Assembly: GCA_946479055.1 (NCBI GenBank)
Contig: CAMLEX010000246.1
Coordinates: 1 to 7,221, forward strand
Direction: 5' to 3'
DNA length: 7,221 nucleotides
Source of the DNA: an uncultured Bacteroidota bacterium
GTDB lineage: Bacteria > Bacteroidota > Bacteroidia > Chitinophagales > Chitinophagaceae
Of this stretch, positions 1 to 5,193 are shown one piece after another. A model generated the notes under the pieces. That model saw nothing but the letters and a program-made list of their open reading frames with translations. It was not told the origin of the DNA and ran no database searches. Each line of letters begins with the position of its first letter. Position 1 is the first letter of the stretch. The position numbers were made by a program, and so were the translations under genes.

Positions 1-375
1 CTTAAGCAATGCCTGGAATGCGGATGGACGGACGGCAGTGTTTTTAAAAGCAGCGTCACGAATTCTTTTGTTAAATTCAGCAGTATCTATTTCCATCAAA
101 CGGCAAAAAGAGGTTGTATCAAAATTTCTTACTTCCGCCGGTGTCACCATCAGGTCAAACATGATGGCATTATTTAAAATAGCTTTCCCTTTACGATCAT
201 AAATGATTCCTCTTTCAGGATAAACAATTTTTGGAAAAACGGCATTGTCCATAGCCAGTTTGCTGTACTTACCCGATACTACCTGCAGGTTGAACAATTG
301 TGCAATAATGACAATAAATGAAATGAGGAAAATCAGGCGAATGATACGGCTTCTTGATTGGTTAAACACAGACAT
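1..375 (-). CDS. mrdA: Penicillin-binding protein 2 (elongation transpeptidase), N-terminal part, cut by the window edge
   Basis: PBP2 is the class B transpeptidase that cross-links peptidoglycan in the MreB-directed elongation complex, anchored in the inner membrane with its catalytic domain in the periplasm. The first 125 codons are visible, from an ATG at 375-373. Residues about 11-30 form the single N-terminal membrane anchor (IIRLIFLISFIVIIAQLF). Residues 55-64, RGIIYDRKGK, are the hallmark opening of the PBP dimerisation domain (RGxIxDRxG). The catalytic SxxK, SxN and KTG motifs lie beyond the window, so activity cannot be judged here. It follows mreD in the same direction after 142 bp, the usual Bacteroidota order (rodA would be expected next). 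A degenerate 7-bp repeat array ends 4 bp upstream of the ATG, and no ribosome-binding site is visible. A division-specific PBP3 is less likely given the mreBCD context. Confidence 0.9.
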   Translation of the reverse strand, partial: MSVFNQSRSRIIRLIFLISFIVIIAQLFNLQVVSGKYSKLAMDNAVFPKIVYPERGIIYDRKGKAILNNAIMFDLMVTPAEVRNFDTTSFCRLMEIDTAEFNKRIRDAAFKNTAVRPSAFQALLK

Positions 376-379
376 GGTG

Positions 380-443
380 CAAGTACGAGGTATAAATAAG
401 AGAGAGAAAATAATCCAAATACAAAGTACGAACTACAAACGAC
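380..443. repeat. Degenerate 7-bp tandem repeat array upstream of mrdA
   Basis: Read on the plus strand, this stretch falls into about nine 7-bp units of the general form NAAGTAC, for example CAAGTAC at 380-386, AAAGTAC at 423-429 and GAACTAC at 430-436. Units at 380-414 and 416-443 are in register except for one extra base at 415, and those at 394-414 are badly eroded, including a GA run at 400-407. The array fills the mrdA-proximal half of the mreD-mrdA spacer and ends 4 bp before the mrdA ATG. Positions 419-432 are the exact reverse complement of 1978-1991 in the mreB-mreC array. The periodicity is seen directly; that both belong to one dispersed family is inferred from this match. Confidence 0.6.
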
Positions 444-517
444 TGTTTCCAAATGTTTGCTGTAATATATTTTTCTTTTAAGAAAATTTTCTAAGATGCG
501 ATATCAGCGATTGGCGT

Positions 518-1051
518 CTACGCCGTATTGGTACGGAATTTCATTCTCCGGGGGAATAATAATTCGGTAGTGATGATCAGTAACATACTTATCGCAGTAG
601 TAGCTACTATTTTAATTAGAAACTGCAGGAATGTTCCAAACGATAGCCATTGTAAAAAAGTTAAATAGCTGTGATGAAACAGGGTTAAGATCAAAACGTA
701 TACCAGGTAAGGTGTCCAACCCATTGCTCTTGGAGATGGCTCCCGGTAATTAAATTCTGTAGGGTCTTTTGGTGTAAGAATATTGATAACAAAAGGCCGG
801 CAATAAGCTAATAAAATACAGGCGGCGGCATGAAGACCCGGCGTCATTGTAAAAAAATCAAGCGCCATTCCTGTTAAAAAACCAATGATGAGCAAGCCGA
901 TACGGGAAACACTGAAAGGCAGCCATAAAATAAACAGGTAATATAAATAAGGAATAATAAATTGATGAAGATGCGGAATTTTATTCAGCACATACACCTG
1001 TATCAGAATGAATACAGCGAAACGGATAATATTTCTTAACAAATCACTCAA
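518..1051 (-). CDS. mreD: Rod shape-determining protein MreD
   Basis: MreD is the polytopic inner-membrane component of the elongation complex and works with MreC and MreB to direct lateral-wall synthesis. The 177-residue product is within the usual range (about 160-180) and very hydrophobic. Membrane segments are visible near residues 8-24, 31-50, 52-67, 72-92, 112-132 and 138-166, and the tail is basic (FPRRMKFR). The opening SDLLRNIIRFAVFILIQVYVLNKIPHLHQF, split as SDLLRNIIRF then AVFILIQVYV then LNKIPHLHQF, is typical of Bacteroidota MreD. The start is TTG at 1051-1049, which overlaps the mreC stop by four bases (TTGA) and implies translational coupling. No ATG lies near this position in frame; another TTG is codon 4. 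The stop is TAG. The identity rests on context and hydropathy, because the family is poorly conserved in sequence. Confidence 0.9.
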   Translation of the reverse strand: MSDLLRNIIRFAVFILIQVYVLNKIPHLHQFIIPYLYYLFILWLPFSVSRIGLLIIGFLTGMALDFFTMTPGLHAAACILLAYCRPFVINILTPKDPTEFNYREPSPRAMGWTPYLVYVLILTLFHHSYLTFLQWLSFGTFLQFLIKIVATTAISMLLIITTELLFPRRMKFRTNTA

Positions 1052-1926
1052 CGTTTATTCTTTTTAGCATCTTCAATTATCTTCTTAGTCTCTATATTCA
1101 ATTGCCTTTGCTCTGCTTCCTGTATATTTTCCACCAGCATTACCTGTTGCAGGTTTTGAAAATTAGCAGCCGTTTTTATTTTTAACACATAAAAATTAGT
1201 AGAGGGATCGGGGATTATTTGCGCTACTGTTCCTACCATATGTCCGGGCGGAAAACTGAGTGAATAATTTCCGGTGAGTATCGTATCGCCTTTAACCAAT
1301 GAATCACTTTTGGGAATGCTGCTTAACGTAAGAAATCTTGGATCTTTTCCATCCCAGGAGAGTGTGCCTGAACTTTTTGTTTTTTTAACCACCACATTCA
1401 CTTTATTTTGAACGTGCAGCAAGCTCATAACCTGGCTAAAGTTGGGACTGACATTTACTACTTGCCCTACCAATCCACCATCTGAACTGAATACGCCCAT
1501 ATTGTCTTTTACTCCCTGGTTAGCACCGAGATTTACCTGCACATAATTTTTATCCGAATTCACAGTAGTGTACATCACCTGGGCATCCCGCCATGCATAA
1601 TGACGAAAGTTTCCCAATGTATCATAAGCCACCGAATCTTTGGTAAACTGCACTAAAGTATCCACCTTTGAAAAGTTGGCGGGTAACAGGTTCATCAACG
1701 AATCATTCATTTTTAAAAGTCGCCTGTTTTCTTCTTTCATTTTAAAGAAATCTTCCAGCGTATTATATCTTGAATTGAACCAGCCGGTTGCTTCGTTGGC
1801 TACGCCTAAACCTTTGGCTTTATGAAAACGATTGTATGTAAAAAGAAACCACAGAGCGACAGCCTGCAAAACCAGGAAAACAATAACGGTAAAAAAACGC
1901 CGGATGAAGAGGAATATATTACGCAA
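1048..1926 (-). CDS. mreC: Rod shape-determining protein MreC
   Basis: MreC is the bitopic periplasmic scaffold that links MreB and MreD to PBP2 and activates wall synthesis. The 292-residue product has a short basic cytoplasmic start (MRNIFLFIRR), one membrane helix at about 11-31, a probable coiled coil near 56-80 (LEDFFKMKEENRRLLKMNDS), and the two-part beta domain from about 113 to 267. Recognisable pieces are VNLGANQGVKDNMGV (131-145), GGLVGQV (150-156) and PPGHMVGTV (226-234). Residues 268-292 form a highly charged tail (many E, K and Q). The only conventional start is TTG at 1926-1924: the frame is open back to the mreB stop with no ATG or GTG, and the next internal ATG is codon 63, past the membrane helix. 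MRNIFLFIRR is the expected N-terminus for this group, so TTG is well supported. The upstream spacer is entirely 7-bp repeat. Confidence 0.94.
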   Translation of the reverse strand: MRNIFLFIRRFFTVIVFLVLQAVALWFLFTYNRFHKAKGLGVANEATGWFNSRYNTLEDFFKMKEENRRLLKMNDSLMNLLPANFSKVDTLVQFTKDSVAYDTLGNFRHYAWRDAQVMYTTVNSDKNYVQVNLGANQGVKDNMGVFSSDGGLVGQVVNVSPNFSQVMSLLHVQNKVNVVVKKTKSSGTLSWDGKDPRFLTLSSIPKSDSLVKGDTILTGNYSLSFPPGHMVGTVAQIIPDPSTNFYVLKIKTAANFQNLQQVMLVENIQEAEQRQLNIETKKIIEDAKKNKR

Positions 1927-1931
1927 AGTAG

Positions 1932-2008
1932 CAAGTTTGAAGTTTGAAGTACGAAGTACGAGTATTGCAAATTGTACTTCGTACTTTGTATCTCGTACCT
2001 CGTATTAT
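1932..2008. repeat. Two-armed 7-bp repeat array filling the mreB-mreC spacer
   Basis: Eleven 7-bp units run in perfect register. The left arm (1932-1966) has units such as GAAGTTT and GAAGTAC (twice, 1946-1959). The centre is GCAAATT (1967-1973). The right arm (1974-2008) has units such as GTACTTC, GTACTTT and GTACCTC, which are the reverse complement type. The array is therefore five units, a centre and five opposed units. It covers the whole spacer, takes in the mreB stop codon (2005-2007), and a further imperfect unit at 1925-1931 reaches into the mreC TTG start. It is not a CRISPR: there are no long repeats or unique spacers. Confidence 0.8.
1947..1986 (-). repeat. Hairpin in the mreB-mreC message, formed by the repeat arms
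   Basis: Positions 1947-1959 (AAGTACGAAGTAC) and 1974-1986 (GTACTTCGTACTT) are perfect 13-bp inverted repeats with a 14-nt loop. In the operon mRNA this would fold just after the mreB stop and about 20 nt before the mreC start. No T-run follows on the minus strand, so it is not a classical terminator. A role as an RNA-stability or processing element, or as a damper of mreC translation, is inference only. Confidence 0.65.
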
Positions 2009-3030
2009 CTCATTACAAATGGATACCTGTCATAATGTTTCAAAGCAATACCCGTACCACGAACAACACTTTTCAGTGGATCATCGGCAACATGCACGGG
2101 AAGTTTAATTTTTTGGCTTAATCTTTTGTCAAGACCTCTTAACAAAGCGCCACCACCAGTCAGGTATAACCCGCGGCGATAGATATCACCGGCCAGCTCA
2201 GGCGGTGTTTGTTCTAATGCTTTTAAAATAGCTTCTTCAATTTTAAAAATACTTTTATCCAACGCTTCTGCTATTTCCTGGTAGCTCACCATAATCTGTT
2301 TGGGAATACCTGTGACAAGGTCACGACCATTAACAGGAATATCATCAGGAGGATTTTCCAGATCTTTCATAGCCGAGCCTACTTGTATCTTAATTTGTTC
2401 TGCGGTACGTTCACCAATCAATAAGCTATGATAACGGCGTAGTGCTTCCATAATATCAGCAGTAAATTCATCACCGGCAATCCGTATTGATTGATCGCAA
2501 ACAATACCTGCCAATGCTATAACGGTAATACCTGTAGTACCACCACCAATATCAATAATCATATTACCAACCGGCTCCTCTACGTCAATACCAATACCCA
2601 GCGCTGCAGCCATTGGCTCATGCAGCAGGTAAACTTCTTTAGCTCCTGCTTGTTCAGCACTGTCGCGGACAGCACGTTTTTCCACCTCTGTTATGGAGGA
2701 AGGAATGCAAATCATCATACGCCAGCTTGGGGGAAATAAGGGTTTTTTGGGGTAAACCAGTTTTATCAGCTCACGGATCATCAGTTCCGCAGCATTAAAG
2801 TCAGCAATTACACCATCTTTCAAAGGACGAACCGTACGGATACTTTCATGGGTTTTTTCATGCATCATCAATGCTCTTTTTCCTACAGCTAACACTTCTT
2901 TAGGATTATTCCTGTTGAGAGCTACAATGCTTGGCTCGTTCACTACCACTTCATCATTATGTATAATAAGGGTATTCGCTGTACCCAAATCCATTGCTAT
3001 TTCTTGTGTAAACCAGTTAAAAAGTCCCAT
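2005..3030 (-). CDS. mreB: Rod shape-determining protein MreB (actin homologue)
   Basis: MreB is the bacterial actin that polymerises on the inner face of the membrane and steers the peptidoglycan elongation machinery. The 341-residue product has the usual family length and complete nucleotide-binding motifs: phosphate-1 DLGTANTLI (14-22), HEPMAAALG (137-145) with E138 at the position of the catalytic glutamate, phosphate-2 DIGGGTTG (160-167), and the adenosine motif TGGGALLRGL (291-300). The N-terminus MGLFNWFTQEIA is short, hydrophobic and aromatic, which fits membrane attachment. The start is ATG at 3030-3028 with no Shine-Dalgarno site, as is usual in Bacteroidota. It is the first gene of the mreBCD-mrdA operon, with a candidate promoter about 25-55 bp upstream. 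The TAA stop lies within the last unit of a 7-bp repeat array, yet the C-terminus (YPFVMR) looks like the normal family ending. Confidence 0.97.
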   Translation of the reverse strand: MGLFNWFTQEIAMDLGTANTLIIHNDEVVVNEPSIVALNRNNPKEVLAVGKRALMMHEKTHESIRTVRPLKDGVIADFNAAELMIRELIKLVYPKKPLFPPSWRMMICIPSSITEVEKRAVRDSAEQAGAKEVYLLHEPMAAALGIGIDVEEPVGNMIIDIGGGTTGITVIALAGIVCDQSIRIAGDEFTADIMEALRRYHSLLIGERTAEQIKIQVGSAMKDLENPPDDIPVNGRDLVTGIPKQIMVSYQEIAEALDKSIFKIEEAILKALEQTPPELAGDIYRRGLYLTGGGALLRGLDKRLSQKIKLPVHVADDPLKSVVRGTGIALKHYDRYPFVMR

Positions 3031-3055
3031 TCTATATTATTGGATTAAATGTGTG

Positions 3056-3087
3056 CAAAGTTGTAGGATTAATTCGAATTATCAAAA
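3056..3087 (-). promoter_or_regulatory. Candidate Bacteroidota-type promoter of the mreB operon
   Basis: On the minus strand, TTTTG (3087-3083) is followed after 19 bp by CAACTTTG (3063-3056), one base off the TAnnTTTG -7 element of the primary Bacteroidota sigma factor. Transcription would start near 3050, giving a leader of roughly 20 nt before the mreB ATG at 3030. The motif match is visible; promoter activity is inferred. Confidence 0.45.
3070..3081. promoter_or_regulatory. 12-bp palindrome inside the mreB promoter spacer
   Basis: TAATTCGAATTA is a perfect 12-bp palindrome located between the proposed -33 and -7 elements of the mreB promoter. A dimeric repressor site would fit this position, but AT-rich palindromes of this size also arise by chance, and no second copy was found in the window. 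Confidence 0.25.
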
Positions 3088-3384
3088 GCGAACCCTTGGC
3101 AGGCAAGAATTATTCAGATACTTTATTTATTATTGGCAATTATACTCATTTATTTTCAAGCAATCTCTCTCCAATGATTTTTTAGATTCTAAATTTTCTT
3201 TCCGGTTAATAAACGGGTTTCCGACGATTCTATTATTACTACGTAAACTTTCTTTTTCAATTATTTAATTCATGTATTTATTGCTGGTTATTAGTGCGAA
3301 CCGCGTGGTTTTATCAATTTTGGCACAAAAATAGCATCCGACCATTTAAAAGCTATCATTAGTAACTTCCACTAAAATCAAATT

Positions 3385-3879
3385 ATGAAAAAAGTTGTAG
3401 TAACAACATTCGTTTTATTAGTCTTATTTACAGCAGGGGTACAGGCACAAAGTCGTAGCGCTAACAGTACATCATATAAAACCGCACTTGGGGTAAAAGT
3501 ATGGGATGGGGGAGGAATTTCCCTAAAACATTTTTTTAATAAAAATGCCGGAGAGTTAATCGGGTATTTTTACCGACATGGTTTCCGGCTTACTGGTTTA
3601 TACGAGATACATGGCGATATTTCCGGCGCTCCGGGGCTTAAATGGTATGTAGGCCCGGGTGTCCACATAGGTTTTTATGATGGTGGTTATTATCATCGTA
3701 ATTACTACTATGGCGATAGTCATACAAATGTTGGCATAGATGGTGTCATCGGGCTTGATTACAAATTCCGCGGCGCCCCTATTAATATGTCATTGGATTG
3801 GCAACCAGCTTTTGAATTCGGAGATGGTCCCGGATTTTATGGTAGCTGGGGAGGATTAGGAATCCGTTACACTTTCTAA
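3385..3879 (+). CDS. Small secreted, probable outer-membrane beta-barrel protein of unknown function
   Basis: The family was not recognised by name. The 164-residue product begins with a clear Sec signal peptide (MKKVV, then a hydrophobic core to residue 18) and a signal peptidase I site after VQA at 21. The mature part alternates short amphipathic stretches with Gly/Asp turns: candidate strands include YKTALGVKVW (31-40), LKWYVGPGVHIGFY (85-98), NVGIDGVIGLDYKF (115-128), INMSLDWQPAFEF (133-145) and the last strand GGLGIRYTF, which ends in the terminal Phe used as an outer-membrane assembly signal. A Tyr/Gly-rich loop (98-110) looks surface-exposed. This supports a barrel of about 6-8 strands. 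It is a single-gene unit: divergent from mreB and closed by its own terminator 22 bp after the TAA. No Shine-Dalgarno site precedes the ATG, only an A-rich leader. Any function is unknown. Confidence 0.85.
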   Translation: MKKVVVTTFVLLVLFTAGVQAQSRSANSTSYKTALGVKVWDGGGISLKHFFNKNAGELIGYFYRHGFRLTGLYEIHGDISGAPGLKWYVGPGVHIGFYDGGYYHRNYYYGDSHTNVGIDGVIGLDYKFRGAPINMSLDWQPAFEFGDGPGFYGSWGGLGIRYTF

Positions 3880-3900
3880 TATATCTTCGATTTATCAGCA

Positions 3901-3948
3901 AAAGGAGGTGATTCCGTATCAAAACGAGATCGCCTTTTTTTATTTTTT
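3901..3948 (+). terminator. Intrinsic terminator of the small outer-membrane protein gene
   Basis: Positions 3901-3917 pair with 3924-3940 around a six-base loop (ATCAAA), giving an almost continuous stem with one C-A mismatch and a few G-U pairs. The 3' arm runs into a T-rich tract (3935-3948, interrupted by one A). The wobble pairs become mismatches on the minus strand, where only four T follow, so it should act mainly on the plus strand. The 5' arm, AAAGGAGGTGAT at 3901-3912, also equals the complement of the usual 16S rRNA 3' tail. Confidence 0.85.
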
Positions 3949-4038
3949 GATTCCGGTATGCCTGTTATTCACACAAAAAACTTCAACTGGTTTTGTAAAA
4001 GCATTCCCTGTTATAAAATTTAGACTTTATTTCATTTT

Positions 4039-5124
4039 TCATCCGGCAACAAAGCCTAATCTTTTCTCAACCGGTGCTGGTAATGCCGGCAACTTTCTTC
4101 TTTCAATTAAAAAACTATTGAGTTGCGCTATTTCACGAAAGATATAATGCTTATCCGCAGCGGCTTTCAGATAATCTTTTCCCGAACTTCCGCCGGTTCC
4201 TATCCGGGTGCCGATCATGCGATGCACCATATTCATGTGCCGGTAACGCCATGAGCTGAGCTGTTCATCTATTTCCAGCAAGCTGTTTAATAATTGAAAA
4301 GGCAATTGCAACATGGGATAGCCACGATATAGCATGATAAATAAAGCAGCACGGTTTGCAGATGGAGAGAGAGATTGTGCATTTCTCGTTGTTTGTTGCT
4401 CGTTGCCCGTTGCTTGTTGCAGGTTGTCTGGCAAAAAGATATCATCAAAGAATTGTAAGTTGTTCTTTTCTGCTTCCGCTAAACTATTTTCATATTGATA
4501 TCGATATTCTGACCAAAAAGGATGGGCATTCTCCCTATTATCATGTGATGCAAAATTTTTCCAATTATCTTTTTCATCAAAAAAAGGCATCCGTTCCAGC
4601 CAGCTATTTAATAATTGCAGTAATGATTTTTCGTTTTCGGCTTTTTTGATCACATCAATATGTTCGATACGCAGTTGTGATATATAATATTCTTTTCCAT
4701 GCCTGTGTTCAAACTTCAATCCCAGCTTAGCTTCCAGCTCTTTAAACTGCCAGCTTTGAAATCCCGATGCAGGTCGCAGCATATCCCGGAAATCCAAAAA
4801 ATCCATGGGAGTCATCGTCTCCATGATGTCTATCTGGTTGACCAATACCCGCAAAATTGTAACACAGCGGTTGAGGCGATGCACTACTGTTTGTAATTCG
4901 GGAGAATTATCATTCAGCGATGGTTTGGCTAGAATCTTTACAATAGAATCAACTTCATGATGAAGTTGTTTGAACCAAAGTTCATACGCCTGGTGAATAA
5001 CGATAAACAACATTTCATCATGGGCAGGCAATTGCAGTTTATCACTTTCTGGAAATTGGGCATTTAAAATTTTATCTAATTGCAGGTAATCATGATAATT
5101 TACTTCACCAGGCATAACAAACAT
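4039..5124 (-). CDS. kynA: Tryptophan 2,3-dioxygenase (haem enzyme)
   Basis: This cytoplasmic haem enzyme opens the indole ring of L-tryptophan with O2 to give N-formylkynurenine, the first step of the kynurenine pathway. Family blocks are complete: HDEMLFIVIHQAYELWFKQL (35-54), where F40 and H44 match the active-site Phe and His; FRDMLRPASGFQS (112-124), where R113 should bind the substrate carboxylate; SWRYRHMNMV (291-300), where H296 is the expected haem-ligating His; and GTGGSSGKDYL (309-319). At 361 residues it is longer than many bacterial members (about 280-300 aa), partly through a low-complexity insert at 234-254 encoded by a 7-bp repeat. ATG at 5124 is annotated, but Met4 at 5115 is a real alternative because a -7-like box ends 6 bp before 5124. 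It lies 58 bp downstream of purD in the same direction. No other kynurenine genes are visible. Confidence 0.95.
   Translation of the reverse strand: MFVMPGEVNYHDYLQLDKILNAQFPESDKLQLPAHDEMLFIVIHQAYELWFKQLHHEVDSIVKILAKPSLNDNSPELQTVVHRLNRCVTILRVLVNQIDIMETMTPMDFLDFRDMLRPASGFQSWQFKELEAKLGLKFEHRHGKEYYISQLRIEHIDVIKKAENEKSLLQLLNSWLERMPFFDEKDNWKNFASHDNRENAHPFWSEYRYQYENSLAEAEKNNLQFFDDIFLPDNLQQATGNEQQTTRNAQSLSPSANRAALFIMLYRGYPMLQLPFQLLNSLLEIDEQLSSWRYRHMNMVHRMIGTRIGTGGSSGKDYLKAAADKHYIFREIAQLNSFLIERRKLPALPAPVEKRLGFVAG
4385..4426. repeat. 7-bp repeat array inside the tryptophan 2,3-dioxygenase coding sequence
   Basis: Six consecutive 7-bp units of plus-strand form NNNGTTG (for example CTCGTTG twice, TTTGTTG, CCCGTTG) run without a phase break; a weaker unit, GAGATTG, lies in phase at 4371-4377. 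Read on the minus strand in frame they encode residues 234-247. Since 7 is not a multiple of 3, three units make one 7-residue period, seen as QQATGNE then QQTTRNA. The period and arm layout match the arrays near mrdA and mreC, but the unit sequence is different. The array lies in a stretch between conserved blocks, so the enzyme core is not interrupted. Confidence 0.75.
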
Positions 5125-5129
5125 TTATG

Positions 5130-5137
5130 CAAAAGTA
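5130..5137 (-). promoter_or_regulatory. Candidate -7 element for the tryptophan 2,3-dioxygenase gene
   Basis: On the minus strand TACTTTTG matches the Bacteroidota TAnnTTTG box exactly. No good -33 TTTG lies at the usual 19-21 bp; the nearest TTTG is about 31 bp upstream, within the loop of an inverted repeat. If used, transcription would begin at about 5123-5126, making the annotated ATG nearly leaderless and favouring the second ATG at 5115. The gene could then be expressed apart from purD. Confidence 0.4.
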
Positions 5138-5155
5138 AGTGTACCTCATCATCCT

Positions 5156-5193
5156 GAAATGAATAGGTCAAACGGTGTCAATCTATTCATTTC
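5156..5193. repeat. 11-bp perfect inverted repeat over the purD stop codon
   Basis: GAAATGAATAG (5156-5166) and CTATTCATTTC (5183-5193) are perfect inverted repeats separated by 16 bp. The second arm contains the purD TAG stop codon. In RNA this gives an 11-bp stem, but no T-run follows on the minus strand, so it is not a standard terminator. It begins about 19 bp upstream of the candidate -7 element of the dioxygenase gene, where an operator would also make sense. Either role is inference. Confidence 0.55.

Larger units (their letters stand above)
3031..3384. other. Divergent intergenic region between mreB and the outer-membrane protein gene
   Basis: This 354-bp AT-rich spacer carries the leaders of both divergent genes. 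The mreB-proximal side holds the promoter and palindrome listed separately. On the other side, CAATTTTG at 3315-3322 is one base off the TAnnTTTG -7 consensus and lies about 60 bp before the plus-strand start, but no good -33 element accompanies it, so a promoter there is only tentative. A small inverted repeat (AACC-GCGT-GGTT) lies at 3299-3310. I see no tRNA, conserved RNA fold, 7-bp array or convincing small gene in 3090-3290. Confidence 0.5.

Noticed and set aside
245..481. Plus-strand open frame opposite the mrdA start
   Set aside because: It is antisense to the clear PBP2 N-terminus and then reads through the repeat array; the protein looks like noncoding translation.
481..492. 12-bp palindrome AGAAAATTTTCT just after mreD
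   Set aside because: Pure AT-rich core with no GC stem, no matching copy elsewhere in the window and no promoter alignment; most likely chance in an AT-rich spacer.
1932..2008. Possible CRISPR or phage attachment site
   Set aside because: Units are only 7 bp and continuous with no spacers, and there are no cas, integrase or tRNA genes nearby.
2915..3268. Plus-strand open frame across the mreB start and the intergenic region
   Set aside because: Half is antisense to mreB and the rest is AT-rich spacer; no coherent domain or start signal is visible.
3940..4038. Terminator for the dioxygenase transcript downstream of its stop
   Set aside because: Only short AT-rich stems such as AAAAC/GTTTT are present, and the plus-strand terminator loses pairing on the minus strand, so no confident site can be given.
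3908..4147. Plus-strand open frame starting GTG directly at an AAGGAGG sequence
   Set aside because: The supposed ribosome site overlaps the start codon with no spacing, the frame runs through the terminator T-tract and into the antisense of the dioxygenase, and the product has no recognisable family.
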